A stretch of 64,000 nucleotides of DNA from Caulobacter vibrioides (GCF_002310375.3 NZ_CP023315.3:2790001-2854000), one strand, 5' to 3'; positions 45,714 to 54,740 are shown, numbered from the stretch's first letter. Program-made: numbers and translations. Notes: generated from the sequence alone by a model not told the origin.

Positions 45714-47123
45714 ATGACCACGAACTCGACCTACCAACCTGTCCACGTCATTGGCGGGGGCCTCGCCGGTTCCGAAGCCGCCTGGCAGATCGCCCAGAGC
45801 GGCGTGCCGGTGGTCCTGCACGAGATGCGCAAGGACGACGCCACCGGCAAAGTCATCACCGACGCGCACCAGACCGACGGTCTGGCCGAGATGGTGTGCT
45901 CCAACTCGTTCCGCTCGGACGACTGGCAGTTCAACGCCGTGGGCCTGCTGCACGCCGAGATGCGCAAGCTGGACAGCCTGATCATGTCTTGCGCCGACCA
46001 GCACCAAGTGCCGGCCGGCGGCGCCCTGGCCGTGGATCGTGACGGCTTCTCGGGTGAGGTCACCAAGCGCCTGTCGCAGCACCCCCTGATCACCATCGTC
46101 CGCGAGGAGATCGCGGGCCTCCCACCCGCGGAGTGGGACAACGTCATCGTCGCCACCGGCCCCCTCACCTCGCCGGCGCTCGCCCAGGCGGTTCTGGACC
46201 TGACCGGCGAAGGCCAGCTGTCGTTCTTCGACGCCATCGCGCCGATCATCCATTTCGACTCGATCAACATGGACGTCGCCTGGCGCCAGTCGCGCTACGA
46301 CAAGGAAGGCCCCGGCGGCGACGCAGCCGCCTACATCAACTGCCCGATGAACAAGGAGCAGTACGAGGCCTTCATCGACGCCCTGCTGGCGGGCCCCAAG
46401 TCCGAGTTCAAGGAGTGGGAGAACGTCCCCTATTTCGATGGCTGCCTGCCGATCGAGGTGATGGCCGAGCGCGGCCGCGAAACCCTGCGCCATGGTCCGA
46501 TGAAGCCCGTCGGCCTGACCAACCCGCGCGATCCGCTGGTCAAGGCCTACGCCATCGTTCAGCTGCGCCAGGACAACGCTCTGGGCACGCTGTGGAACAT
46601 GGTCGGCTTCCAGACCAAGCTGAAGCACGGCGTCCAGGCCGAGACCTTCCGGATGATCCCGGGCCTGGAAGACGCTCAGTTCGCCCGCTTGGGCGGCCTG
46701 CACCGCAACACCTTCATCAACTCGCCCAAGCTCCTGGACAAGTCGCTGCGGATGAAGGCCATGCCGCGCCTGCGCTTCGCGGGCCAGGTCACCGGCGTGG
46801 AGGGCTATGTCGAGAGCGCGGCGATGGGTCTGCTGACCGGCCGCTTCGCCGCCGCCGACCGCAAGGGCGCGCCGATCGACGCCCCGCCGCCGACCACCGC
46901 CCTGGGGGCTCTGGTCGAGCACATCACCGGCGGCCACCTGGAGGACGGCAACGGTCCTGGCAGCTTCCAGCCGATGAACATCAACTACGGCCTGCTGCCG
47001 CCGCTTGAGGCGCCCAAGGTCGACGAGGACGGCAAGAAGATCCCGCTCAAGGAACGCGGCCGCGCCAAGAAGCGGCTGATGAGCCTGCGCGCGCTGAAGG
47101 ACCTGGACGCCTGGATGGCTTAG
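45714..47123 (+). CDS. trmFO: TrmFO, methylenetetrahydrofolate--tRNA-(uracil-5-)-methyltransferase
   Basis: Flavoprotein that makes ribothymidine at U54 of tRNA using 5,10-methylenetetrahydrofolate. The 469-residue protein has the FAD-binding [17 protein letters not shown] at residues about 10-26, the family block [18 protein letters not shown] with the catalytic Cys region, and [23 protein letters not shown] and [23 protein letters not shown] are typical C-terminal sequences. Stop codons of this gene and the convergent DUF1365 gene overlap. Confidence 0.96.
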   Translation: MTTNSTYQPVHVIGGGLAGSEAAWQIAQSGVPVVLHEMRKDDATGKVITDAHQTDGLAEMVCSNSFRSDDWQFNAVGLLHAEMRKLDSLIMSCADQHQVPAGGALAVDRDGFSGEVTKRLSQHPLITIVREEIAGLPPAEWDNVIVATGPLTSPALAQAVLDLTGEGQLSFFDAIAPIIHFDSINMDVAWRQSRYDKEGPGGDAAAYINCPMNKEQYEAFIDALLAGPKSEFKEWENVPYFDGCLPIEVMAERGRETLRHGPMKPVGLTNPRDPLVKAYAIVQLRQDNALGTLWNMVGFQTKLKHGVQAETFRMIPGLEDAQFARLGGLHRNTFINSPKLLDKSLRMKAMPRLRFAGQVTGVEGYVESAAMGLLTGRFAAADRKGAPIDAPPPTTALGALVEHITGGHLEDGNGPGSFQPMNINYGLLPPLEAPKVDEDGKKIPLKERGRAKKRLMSLRALKDLDAWMA

Positions 47124-47893
47124 GAGGCGGCGGGCCGGCGCAGGCCGCGCGTGGCCTTGTCCTGCGGATAGAAGCGGAAGCCCTTGAGGATGATCTTGAG
47201 GGCTTCCCAGTGGATCGCCACCAGGATGCCGGCGACTTGCCAGGGGTGGCCCAACAGGGCCTTGAGGATGGCGCCGTCCGTCAGGCTGCGGCGTTGGCCG
47301 GCGAACGTGGCCGAAAGAATGACGCCGCCCTCGTCCAGCACGTCGACGCCGACGCTGACTGCTTCGGCCGGCGGCTTGGTCTCGAAGTCATAGCGCAGGT
47401 TCATCGGCAGGAAGGGCGAGACGTAGAACGCCTTGCCCGCCTCCTGCTCCACCCAGCCGTCGAGGCCCAGGCGCGCGGGCATCACATAGTCATGGCGCTG
47501 GCCGAAGGTATTGCGCACCGCGTGCACGGTGGCGACCAGGCGATCCTGCCCGTCGTGGCAGAAGAAGACCGTCAGCGGGTTGAACCCCTTGCCGAGGATG
47601 CGCGGCATGGTCAGCACCCGGATGGTCGTGACGCCCTTGGCCAAGCCATGGGCCGACAGCTTAGCCAGGATCTCGTCCTTCAGCGTCGCCTGGGGGTCGT
47701 CGAGGTGATCGCGATCGTGAAAGCCGACCAGGTTCCAGGCCTTGCGCGAGAACAGCCGAAGCCGCGCGCTCAGCGCCTCGACCTCGTCGAGGTCGAGCAA
47801 CAGCATGAAGACGCCATAGCGCAGGTGATGGCGCTTGGGACGGGTCCGGTCGTGGACGACATGGCCCGCATAGAGCGCCGAACGGGAGGTCAC
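47120..47893 (-). CDS. DUF1365 family protein
   Basis: A 257-residue protein of DUF1365: [34 protein letters not shown] at the start, [11 protein letters not shown], and [27 protein letters not shown] in the middle. This family is consistently found beside the FAD oxidoreductase and CFA-type methyltransferase genes seen here and is linked with modified membrane fatty acids and oxidative stress in alphaproteobacteria. Its biochemical role is not settled. Its ATG overlaps the stop of the FAD gene by 4 nt. Confidence 0.88.
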   Translation of the reverse strand: MTSRSALYAGHVVHDRTRPKRHHLRYGVFMLLLDLDEVEALSARLRLFSRKAWNLVGFHDRDHLDDPQATLKDEILAKLSAHGLAKGVTTIRVLTMPRILGKGFNPLTVFFCHDGQDRLVATVHAVRNTFGQRHDYVMPARLGLDGWVEQEAGKAFYVSPFLPMNLRYDFETKPPAEAVSVGVDVLDEGGVILSATFAGQRRSLTDGAILKALLGHPWQVAGILVAIHWEALKIILKGFRFYPQDKATRGLRRPAAS

Positions 47894-49218
47894 GCAACCA
47901 GCTCGCGGTCAGCGGCCTGATCGGCCACGTCCAGGACGATGCGGCCCGACGGGTTGGGCACGAGCCAGGGGCGACGCACGCCGCCCAGCTGCTCGGCGAC
48001 CGCCAGACCCGCCTGCAGACCATCCTCGTGGAAGCCCGATCCGAAATAGGCGCCGCAGAACCAAGTGCGACGACGCCCCTGGAGAGCCCACAGGCGACGC
48101 TGGGCCAGCATGGCCGGACCGTCGAACAGCGGGTGTTCATAGACCTGGTCGTGCATCAGGCCATCGGGATCCTGCATCGGGTTCAGCGACAGGAAGTAGG
48201 GTCGCTCGACGCCCAGGGGCTGAAGGATGTTCATCCAGTAGGTGACGCCGCCCTCGCCATCCTCGCCGCGACGGCCGACGTGGTTCCAGCTGGCCCAGGC
48301 GCTCCGGCGACGCGGCATCAGGGCCAGATCGCTGTGCAGCACCGCGCGGTTACGGCTGTAGCGGAACGCGCCGAGCAGCTCGCGTTCCTCAGCGGTCGGC
48401 GAGGCCAGCATCGACAGGGCCTGGTCGGCGTGCGCGCCGATCACCACGTGATCGAACGCCCGGGTCTCGCCGGTCGCATCCTCGATCTTCACGCCCTCTG
48501 GCCCGCGATGGATCGCCTTCACCGGTCGCCCGGTCAGGATCGGTCCCGAAACACCGGCGGCCAGCTTCTCGACATAGCGCGCCGAGCCGCCGACGACGGT
48601 GCGCCAGATCGGACGCTTGTCGATCGGCAGCATCAGGCCGTGATTGTCGAAGAACCGCAGCAGCGCGGCCGCCGGAAACTCGCGGATGTCGCGCATCGAA
48701 GCCGACCAGATCGCGGCGGCTTGCGGCAGCAGGTGATCTTCCTGGAACGCGCGGCCATAGCCTTGGCGACGCAGATAGTCGTCAAGCCGGCACAGACCGC
48801 CCTGCTCCAGGTCCGCGGGGATGTTGCGGCCCTCGCGGTAGAAACGAACCACATCCAGCAGCATCTTCAGGAAGCGCGGGTTCACCGCGTTGCGCTTCTG
48901 CGCGAGCAGCTTGGTGCTGGAATACTCGAGCGCGCCGTCGTCCAGCGACACGCCGAACGACATGTCCGTCTCCGCCGTCTCGACACCGATGTGCCGGAAC
49001 AGAGCGGTGAGGTTCGGGTAGTTGGGCTCGTTATAGACGATGAAGCCGGTGTCGACCGCCACGCCCTCGGCGATGATCGTGTTGGCGTGACCGCCCAGCC
49101 GGTTGTCCGCCTCGTAGAGCGTCACGTCGTGCCGATGCGAGAGAAGCCAGGCCGCAGAAAGACCGGAGACGCCAGCGCCGATCACGGCGATGGATTGGCG
49201 AGGAACAGCGGTGACCAA
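47890..49218 (-). CDS. FAD/NAD(P)-binding amine-oxidase-type oxidoreductase
   Basis: A 442-residue flavoprotein: the dinucleotide-binding motif IAVIGAGVSGLSAAWLLS at residues about 10-27, the GGHANT motif after the second strand, DTGFIVYNEPNYPNL, and a C-terminal GAYFGSGFHEDGLQAG that completes the FAD site. In related clusters this protein pairs with DUF1365 and CFA-type methyltransferases and may desaturate or oxidise a fatty acyl chain, as in furan or cyclopropane fatty acid synthesis; this is inference by association. Divergent from the methyltransferase gene. Confidence 0.88.
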   Translation of the reverse strand: MVTAVPRQSIAVIGAGVSGLSAAWLLSHRHDVTLYEADNRLGGHANTIIAEGVAVDTGFIVYNEPNYPNLTALFRHIGVETAETDMSFGVSLDDGALEYSSTKLLAQKRNAVNPRFLKMLLDVVRFYREGRNIPADLEQGGLCRLDDYLRRQGYGRAFQEDHLLPQAAAIWSASMRDIREFPAAALLRFFDNHGLMLPIDKRPIWRTVVGGSARYVEKLAAGVSGPILTGRPVKAIHRGPEGVKIEDATGETRAFDHVVIGAHADQALSMLASPTAEERELLGAFRYSRNRAVLHSDLALMPRRRSAWASWNHVGRRGEDGEGGVTYWMNILQPLGVERPYFLSLNPMQDPDGLMHDQVYEHPLFDGPAMLAQRRLWALQGRRRTWFCGAYFGSGFHEDGLQAGLAVAEQLGGVRRPWLVPNPSGRIVLDVADQAADRELVA

Positions 49219-49256
49219 GACAATCTCCCAGGGCGCCAGAGTGACGCCTGTATCGA

Positions 49257-49283
49257 GTACGGGCGCTCGCCGAGAACGGACGC
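49257..49283 (-). promoter_or_regulatory. candidate ECF-sigma promoter for the FAD oxidoreductase gene
   Basis: On the minus strand GCGTCC (49283-49278), a 16-bp spacer and CGTAC (49261-49257) lie 39-65 bp upstream of the start codon. The same pattern is found on the plus strand at 49282-49308. The spacing and CGTA -10 box fit ECF group 11-like (ChrR-controlled) sigma factors. Confidence 0.5.
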
Positions 49284-49308
49284 ATCCGAAAGGCCGATCG
49301 GCGCGTAA
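49282..49308 (+). promoter_or_regulatory. candidate ECF-sigma promoter for the CFA-type methyltransferase gene
   Basis: GCATCC (49282-49287), a 16-bp spacer and CGTAA (49304-49308) lie 29-55 bp upstream of the ATG. The two divergent -35 boxes abut within GGACGCATCC, a near-perfect palindrome. Caulobacter SigE-ChrR governs similar genes in response to singlet oxygen, so it is the leading candidate. Confidence 0.5.
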
Positions 49309-49336
49309 CGCTTAACGACCATCCCGGAGGACGACC

Positions 49337-50380
49337 ATGAGCCTGGTGAAGACCGCGATCCACGCCTTCGAGGACGCGCCCATGCCCGACCTGGTGTCGC
49401 GCGCCGCTATCGACTTTCTCGTGGGCGACGCCCGTCGTCGCCTGCAGCAAGCCCCGTCCGACGCGAGTTCGACCTTCGCCCGCGAGATGGAGACGCGACC
49501 GATCGCGACCCACACCGCCGACGCCAACGAGCAGCACTATGAGCTGCCGGCCTCTTTCTTCAAAGCAGTGCTGGGCCCGAACCTGAAATACTCCAGCGGC
49601 CTTTACCCGCCCGGCGCGACGACCCTGGCGGAGGGCGAGGCGGCCGCCCTGCGCGAAACCGCCGAGCACGCGGATCTCCTGGATGGGCAATCGGTTCTTG
49701 AGTTAGGTTGCGGCTGGGGCTCGCTGTCCCTGTGGATGGCCGCGCGGTGCCCCAACTCGACCATCACCTCGGTGTCCAACTCGGCCTCGCAACGCGCCTT
49801 CATCGAGGGGCGCGCCGCAGAGCTTGGCCTGACCAACCTGACGGTGATCACCGCCGATATGAACGACTTCCAGACCAACCAGCGCTTCGACCGCGTGGTG
49901 TCGGTGGAAATGTTCGAGCACATGTCCAACTGGCGGGCCCTACTGGCCCGCGTGCGGGACTGGCTGAAGCCGGACGGCGTCTTGTTCCTCCACGTGTTCA
50001 CCCACAAGAACACCCCGTACCGCTTCGAAGTCGATGATCCGGCCGACTGGATCGCCCAGTACTTCTTCAGCGGCGGCGTAATGCCCAGCCACGACCTGCC
50101 CCGTCAGTTCCCCGACCTGTTCACCGTCGAGCAGGATTGGCGCTGGAGCGGCGAGCACTATGCTCGCACCGCCCGCCAGTGGCTGGAGAACTTCGACGCC
50201 CGCCGCGCTACGGTCGATCCGATCCTGGCCGAGGTGTACGGCAAGCACGCCACCGTCTGGCGCCGTCGCTGGCGCCTGTTCTTCCTGGCCACCGCCGGCC
50301 TGTTCGGCCATCGCGGCGGTGAGGAATGGGGCGTCAGCCACTATCGGATGCGCCCGGTCCCGGCGGAGACAGCCCAATGA
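49337..50380 (+). CDS. CFA-synthase-type SAM-dependent fatty acid methyltransferase
   Basis: A 347-residue methyltransferase of the cyclopropane fatty acid synthase family. NEQHYELPASFFKAVLGPNLKYSSGLY precedes the SAM motif VLELGCGWGSLSLWMA; FDRVVSVEMFEHMSNW follows. Members add a methylene or methyl group to unsaturated phospholipid acyl chains. It is slightly shorter than E. coli Cfa (382 residues) and lacks its N-terminal extension, so the product may be a methylated or furan precursor rather than a cyclopropane. GGAGGA is upstream of the ATG. Confidence 0.9.
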   Translation: MSLVKTAIHAFEDAPMPDLVSRAAIDFLVGDARRRLQQAPSDASSTFAREMETRPIATHTADANEQHYELPASFFKAVLGPNLKYSSGLYPPGATTLAEGEAAALRETAEHADLLDGQSVLELGCGWGSLSLWMAARCPNSTITSVSNSASQRAFIEGRAAELGLTNLTVITADMNDFQTNQRFDRVVSVEMFEHMSNWRALLARVRDWLKPDGVLFLHVFTHKNTPYRFEVDDPADWIAQYFFSGGVMPSHDLPRQFPDLFTVEQDWRWSGEHYARTARQWLENFDARRATVDPILAEVYGKHATVWRRRWRLFFLATAGLFGHRGGEEWGVSHYRMRPVPAETAQ

Positions 50381-50784
50381 TCCAGTTCGCCATCGCCTAT
50401 GTCGGGACCGCCCTTGCGATGCTGGTCCTCGACATCATCTGGCTGACCCAGATGGTCAACCGGCTCTACCAGCCTCGCATCGGCGAGCTCCTGGCCGAGA
50501 AGCCCTCGATGCCGCCGGCCGTGATCTTCTATCTGCTGTACGTGACGGGCATCGTCGTTCTGGCGGTCCTGCCGGCGCTGCGCGAGGGCGGTTGGAAGCG
50601 CCTGCTGGTCCACGCCGCCGTCTTCGGTCTCGTCGCCTACGCCACCTATGACCTGACCAATCAGGCCACGCTGAAGACCTGGTCGACGACGATCACCCTA
50701 GTCGACATGGCCTGGGGCACATTCATCACGACGGTCTCGGCCTCCGCCGGCTACGCCGCAGCGCGCTGGTTCGCAGCGCGCTGA
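50377..50784 (+). CDS. DUF2177 membrane protein
   Basis: A 135-residue protein with four hydrophobic segments (FAIAYVGTALAMLVLDIIWLT, VIFYLLYVTGIVVLAVLPA, LLVHAAVFGLVAYATYDLTN, WGTFITTVSASAGYAAARW). The D-x-x-W-L near the first helix and YDLTNQATLK are DUF2177 hallmarks. The ATG overlaps the methyltransferase stop by 4 nt. A lipid-linked role is inferred from this cluster. Confidence 0.88.
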   Translation: MIQFAIAYVGTALAMLVLDIIWLTQMVNRLYQPRIGELLAEKPSMPPAVIFYLLYVTGIVVLAVLPALREGGWKRLLVHAAVFGLVAYATYDLTNQATLKTWSTTITLVDMAWGTFITTVSASAGYAAARWFAAR

Positions 50785-50799
50785 CCCCCGCACCGCCCT

Positions 50800-50829
50800 T
50801 CCATAAGTAAGTGATTTATGACTTATGGA
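50800..50829. promoter_or_regulatory. inverted-repeat operator before the purine catabolism operon
   Basis: TCCATAAGT and ACTTATGGA form perfect 9-bp arms around a 12-bp centre, 128 bp upstream of the allantoate amidohydrolase start. The left arm extends to CCATAAGTAAG, whose exact reverse complement is at 61824-61834. The spacing of the arms (about two helical turns) suits a TetR-type dimer pair. The rest of the 50785-50956 gap holds no gene. Confidence 0.6.
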
Positions 50830-50956
50830 CAGGCGCCCGCTTCGCGGCGTGGCGCTTGCGCGGGCGCCTGCGTCGGTTGTCGACCCCGGCGGCTCGCAAA
50901 AGGGGACTTGGTCGCTCCGCCTGCTAGGGTGATGCGATCAAGGGCGCGGAGCGAAC

Positions 50957-52306
50957 GTGGCGGACGGTGTCGACATCGGGGTGAGGGCCAAGGCGCGTTG
51001 CGACGCCCTGGGGTCGCCGCCTTACAGTGAGGTCGACGGCCAACTGACCCGCCGCTTCCTGACGGCCGCCCACGGCGCTGCGCTGGACGCTCTCGCCGCG
51101 TGGATGGCTGAAGCCGGGATGAGCGTGCGCCGCGACGCCGCCGCCAACCTGATCGGCCGCTACGAGGGCGAGACGCCTGACGCGCCCGCCCTGATCATCG
51201 GCTCGCACATCGACAGCGTCCGCAACGGCGGGCGCTATGACGGGCCGCTGGGGATCATGCTGGGGATCGACGTGGTCGAGGCGCTGCATCGCGCCGGTCG
51301 CCGCCTGCCATTCGCGATCGAGGTCGCGGCGTTCGGCGACGAGGAGGGCTCGCGCTTCCCCGCCTCGATGAGCTGCAGCCGCGCCATCGCCGGAACCCTG
51401 GACGCCAGCGCCCTGGAGATGAAGGACGCCGAAGGCGTGTCTATCGCAGAAGCGCTGGCGGCGTTCGGCGGCGATCCGGCCAACATCGCTTCGGCCGCCC
51501 GCCGTCCCGAGGACGTGCTGGCCTTCCTGGAAGCCCATATCGAACAAGGTCCGGTGCTGGAGGCCGAGAGCCTGGCCCTGGGCGTCGTCACCGCGATCGC
51601 CGCCCAGAAGCGCCTGATGGTGCGGATCGCGGGCATGGCCGGGCACGCGGGCACCACGCCGATGGCCTTGCGCAAGGACCCTGGCCCCGCCGCCGCCGAG
51701 GCCATGCTGGCCCTGGAGCGGATCTGTCGCGCTGGAACCGACGGCCTAGTCGGCACGGTGGGCCGCATGAGCACCCTGCCCGGCGCCTTCAACGTCATTC
51801 CGGGCGCGGTCGAGTTCTCGATGGACATCCGCGCCGAGACCGCGGCCACCCGCGACGCCGCCGTCGACGCGATCACCGCCGAGATCCACGCCATCGCCGC
51901 CGCCCGCGGCCTCGCCGCCAGCGTCACACTAATGCAAGCCCTGGCCGAGAGCCCCTGCGACCCGTCACTGATGGGCCTGCTGGACGAGAGCCTCGCCGAT
52001 CTTGGCCTGCCCGCCCGCCGCCTGCCCTCGGGCGCCGGTCACGACGCCATGGTGATGGCCACGCTTTGCCCCACCGCCATGCTGTTCATCCGCTGCGAAG
52101 GCGGGATCAGCCACAACCCGGCCGAGGCCGTCACCGAGGCCGACTGCGCCTTGGCGGCCCGGGCGATGCTGGGGTTCGTAGAGAAGCTTTCCCTTTCCGT
52201 GTCATCCCGGCCGCAGCGCAGCGAAGAGCCGGGACCGCAACAATCGCCGGTGCATCCGGCGGTCCCGGATCGTCCCTTCAGGACGTCCGGGATGACAGGC
52301 GCTTGA
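50957..52306 (+). CDS. allC: allantoate amidohydrolase (M20/hydantoinase-carbamoylase family)
   Basis: Zinc/manganese-dependent amidohydrolase of purine catabolism, splitting allantoate to ureidoglycine, NH3 and CO2. Metal-ligand sites are GSHIDSVRNGGRYDGPLG (His, Asp), FGDEEGSRF (Glu-Glu), AHIEQGP (His) and GAGHDAM near the C-terminus. The start is GTG at 50957. The last 34 codons (SSRPQRSEEPGPQQ onward) come from a palindromic repeat at 52201-52297 and replace the normal C-terminus. N-carbamoyl amino acid amidase is an alternative, but the neighbours favour allantoate. Confidence 0.85.
   Translation: MADGVDIGVRAKARCDALGSPPYSEVDGQLTRRFLTAAHGAALDALAAWMAEAGMSVRRDAAANLIGRYEGETPDAPALIIGSHIDSVRNGGRYDGPLGIMLGIDVVEALHRAGRRLPFAIEVAAFGDEEGSRFPASMSCSRAIAGTLDASALEMKDAEGVSIAEALAAFGGDPANIASAARRPEDVLAFLEAHIEQGPVLEAESLALGVVTAIAAQKRLMVRIAGMAGHAGTTPMALRKDPGPAAAEAMLALERICRAGTDGLVGTVGRMSTLPGAFNVIPGAVEFSMDIRAETAATRDAAVDAITAEIHAIAAARGLAASVTLMQALAESPCDPSLMGLLDESLADLGLPARRLPSGAGHDAMVMATLCPTAMLFIRCEGGISHNPAEAVTEADCALAARAMLGFVEKLSLSVSSRPQRSEEPGPQQSPVHPAVPDRPFRTSGMTGA
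52201..52297. repeat. palindromic repeat at the 3' end of the allantoate amidohydrolase gene
   Basis: GTCATCCCGG and its inverse CCGGGATGAC form the outer arms; GAGCCGGGACCG pairs with CGGTCCCGG inside. It is a close relative of 19490-19602. It is translated in frame as the terminal residues of the upstream gene, and its right end is 14 bp from the pucG ATG. Confidence 0.8.
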
Positions 52307-52310
52307 GACC

Positions 52311-53534
52311 ATGACCGACACCTTCCACGAACTCGACCACCCCGCCCGCCTGCTGATGGGCCCCGGCCCCATCAACGTGCACCCACGTGTGCTGCGGGCC
52401 ATGTCGGTGCAGCTCTTGGGTCAGTTCGACCCCGAGTTCACAGGCTACATGAACGAGGTCATGGCGCTGTATCGCGGCGTCTTCCAGACACAGAACCGCT
52501 GGACCTTCGCGATCGACGGCACTTCGCGCGCCGGCATCGAGGCGGCGCTGGTCTCGACGCTGCAGCCCGGCGACGACGTCGTGGTGGTCAACGCCGGACG
52601 CTTTGGCCTGCTGCTGGCCGAGATCGCCGAGCGCTGCGACGCCAAGGTCACCTTCGTCGAGGCCCCCTGGGGAACCGTGGTCGATCCGCAGGCCGTCGAG
52701 GACGCCGTGAAGCGCGTCAAGCCGCGCCTGGTCGCCTGCGTCCACGGCGACACCTCGACCACCATGGCTCAGCCCTTGGCGGAGATCGGCGCGATCTGCC
52801 GCGCACATGGGGCGCTGATGTATGTCGACGCCACCGCCACCCTGTCGGGCATGGACGTCCCCGTCGACGCCTGGGGCGCCGACATCGTCACCGCCGGCCT
52901 GCAAAAGTGCCTGGGCGGCCCCTCTGGCTCGGCCCCAATCACGATCAGCGACCAGGCCGCCGAGCACATCTTCTCGCGTCGCCACGTCGAGAAGGGTCTG
53001 GCTGGAACCGGCGGCGCGGCGGGCCATGGTCGGCGTATCGCCTCGAACTACTTCGATCTGGCGATGATCATGGACTACTGGTCCGACAAGCGCCTGAACC
53101 ACCACACCGAATGCGCGCCGATGCTGTTCGCCGCCCGCGAATGCGCGCGACTGGTGCTGGAGGAAGGTCTTCCGGCGCGCTTCGACCGCCACGCCCAGGC
53201 CGGCGCGGCCATGACCGCCGGGCTGGAGGCCATGGGCCTCTCCATCTACGGCGACAAGGCTCACAAGATGACCAACGTCACCGGCATCTGGGTCCCCGGA
53301 GGCGTCGACTATGACCGGGTGAAGGCGCGGATGCGCACCGACTTCGAGATCGAGATCGGCTCGGCCTTCGGTCCGCTGACCGGCAAGATCTGGCGCATCG
53401 GGACCATGGGCGTGAACGCCCGCAAGCACGCGGTGCTGCAGACGCTCGCGGCCTTCGAGGCGGTGCTGCGCTGGGAAGGCTTCAGCGCCCCCGCCGGCGC
53501 GGGGGTGGATGCGGCGGCGAAGGTGTACGGATGA
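52311..53534 (+). CDS. pucG: PLP-dependent ureidoglycine/alanine--glyoxylate aminotransferase
   Basis: A 407-residue class V aminotransferase (LLMGPGPINVHPRVLRAM, DGTSRAGIEAAL), with the PLP-binding lysine in VTAGLQKCLGGPSG. The family includes PucG (ureidoglycine + glyoxylate to oxalurate + glycine) and serine- or alanine-glyoxylate aminotransferases. Its place after the allantoate amidohydrolase, which yields ureidoglycine, favours the PucG reaction. It follows allC after only 4 bp. Confidence 0.88.
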   Translation: MTDTFHELDHPARLLMGPGPINVHPRVLRAMSVQLLGQFDPEFTGYMNEVMALYRGVFQTQNRWTFAIDGTSRAGIEAALVSTLQPGDDVVVVNAGRFGLLLAEIAERCDAKVTFVEAPWGTVVDPQAVEDAVKRVKPRLVACVHGDTSTTMAQPLAEIGAICRAHGALMYVDATATLSGMDVPVDAWGADIVTAGLQKCLGGPSGSAPITISDQAAEHIFSRRHVEKGLAGTGGAAGHGRRIASNYFDLAMIMDYWSDKRLNHHTECAPMLFAARECARLVLEEGLPARFDRHAQAGAAMTAGLEAMGLSIYGDKAHKMTNVTGIWVPGGVDYDRVKARMRTDFEIEIGSAFGPLTGKIWRIGTMGVNARKHAVLQTLAAFEAVLRWEGFSAPAGAGVDAAAKVYG

Positions 53535-53547
53535 GGGGCGTCGTTCA

Positions 53548-53664
53548 AAATCCTCCCCCCAGCGGGGGAGGTGTCGGCGCAGCCGACGGAGGGGGAAGTT
53601 CTGCGGACCCTGCCCCTTCCCCCTCCGGCGCTTCGCGCCACCTCCCCCGATGGGGGGAGGATTT
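53548..53664. repeat. large palindromic repeat before puuE, supplying its ribosome site
   Basis: AAATCCTCCCCCC (53548-53560) and GGGGGGAGGATTT (53652-53664) are perfect 13-bp outer arms. The internal GTGTCGGCG-CAGCCGACGGAG and GGCGCTTCGCGCC repeats match the element at 18940-19059. The right arm ends 1 bp before the puuE ATG, so its GGAGG is the puuE Shine-Dalgarno sequence. Confidence 0.8.
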
Positions 53665-53665
53665 G

Positions 53666-54580
53666 ATGACCTACCCCCGCGACCTCATCGGTTATGGCGA
53701 GCATCCGCCGCACGCGCGGTGGCCGAACGGGGCCCGCGTGGCCGTGCAGTTCGTGCTGAACTACGAAGAGGGCGCCGAGCGCTCGATCCTGCATGGCGAT
53801 CCGGTCTCCGAGTTCTTCCTGTCGGAGATGGTCGGCGCCCAGCCGATCCAGGGCATGCGCAACATGTCGATGGAGAGCCTCTACGAATACGGTTCGCGCG
53901 CAGGCTTCTGGCGTATCCGTAGGCTGTTCGAGGAGTTCGACCTGCCGCTGACCGTGTTCGGCGTCGCCCAGGCCATGGAGCGCCATCCCGACGCCGTCGA
54001 GGCGATGATGAAGTCCGGCTGGGAGATCGCCAGTCATGGCTATCGCTGGATCGACTACCAGCACGTCTCGCCCGAGCAGGAGTTGGAGCACATCCAGCAG
54101 GCCATCGAGATCCAGAAACGCCTGACCGGCGAGCGCCCCCTGGGCTGGTACCAGGGCCGCACCAGCCCCAACACCGCGCGCCTGATCGCCCAGGAAGGCG
54201 GCTTTCTCTATGACGCCGACAGCTACGCCGACGACCTGCCCTACTGGGACGACCAGCACGGCCGGCCTCAGCTGATCACGCCCTACACGCTGGAAGCCAA
54301 CGACATGCGCTTCACGGCGGCCCAGGGGTTCAACACCGGCGAGCAGTTCTTCACCTATCTGCGCGACGCCTTCGACGCTCTCTATCTGGAGGGCGAAACC
54401 GCGCCGAAGATGATGAGCGTGGGCCTGCACTGCCGCGTGGTCGGCAAGCCCGGGCGGATTGGGGCCCTGCGGCGGTTCCTGCAGCACGTGGTCAGCCACG
54501 ACAAGGTCTGGGTGGCCAGGCGGATCGACATCGCGCGACACTGGATCGCAACGCATCCGTACAAAGGGGCGGCGGTATGA
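53666..54580 (+). CDS. puuE: allantoinase PuuE (polysaccharide deacetylase-like)
   Basis: Cofactor-independent allantoinase that opens allantoin to allantoate. The 304-residue protein has YPRDLIGYGEHPPHARWPNGARVAVQFVLNYEEGAE, the typical SLYEYGSRAGFWR block and SHGYRWIDYQHV in the deacetylase-type barrel. The start is fixed by MTYPRDL immediately after the repeat-borne GGAGG. It connects UraD with the downstream allC reaction. Confidence 0.93.
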   Translation: MTYPRDLIGYGEHPPHARWPNGARVAVQFVLNYEEGAERSILHGDPVSEFFLSEMVGAQPIQGMRNMSMESLYEYGSRAGFWRIRRLFEEFDLPLTVFGVAQAMERHPDAVEAMMKSGWEIASHGYRWIDYQHVSPEQELEHIQQAIEIQKRLTGERPLGWYQGRTSPNTARLIAQEGGFLYDADSYADDLPYWDDQHGRPQLITPYTLEANDMRFTAAQGFNTGEQFFTYLRDAFDALYLEGETAPKMMSVGLHCRVVGKPGRIGALRRFLQHVVSHDKVWVARRIDIARHWIATHPYKGAAV

Positions 54581-54738
54581 GCGCCCCCTCCACCGCGAAG
54601 CCTGTCCTCGGGCGCGCGCTCCGCGCGACCCGTGGGCGGTCCCCCTCCCCCGTTGCACGGGGGAGGATGAAGACTCCTCCTCCCTCGCGAAGCGAGGGAG
54701 GAGGCGCGAGGCGGATATGCGTCGCGACGGAGGGGGCG
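54581..54738. repeat. composite palindromic repeat between puuE and uraD
   Basis: GCGCCCCCTCC at the left and GGAGGGGGCG at the right form outer arms. Inside are CCCCGTTGCACGGGG and CTCCCTCGCGAAGCGAGGGAG hairpins. It is a variant of the CCTCCCCC family; it fills the 160-bp gap completely. The right arm holds the purine-rich GGAGGGGG just upstream of the uraD ATG. Confidence 0.75.
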
Positions 54739-54740
54739 TC

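Noticed and set aside
53548..54738. CRISPR-like or insertion-sequence interpretation of the repeats
   Set aside because: There are no regularly spaced direct repeats, no transposase and no target duplication evident; the elements are palindromic and dispersed.
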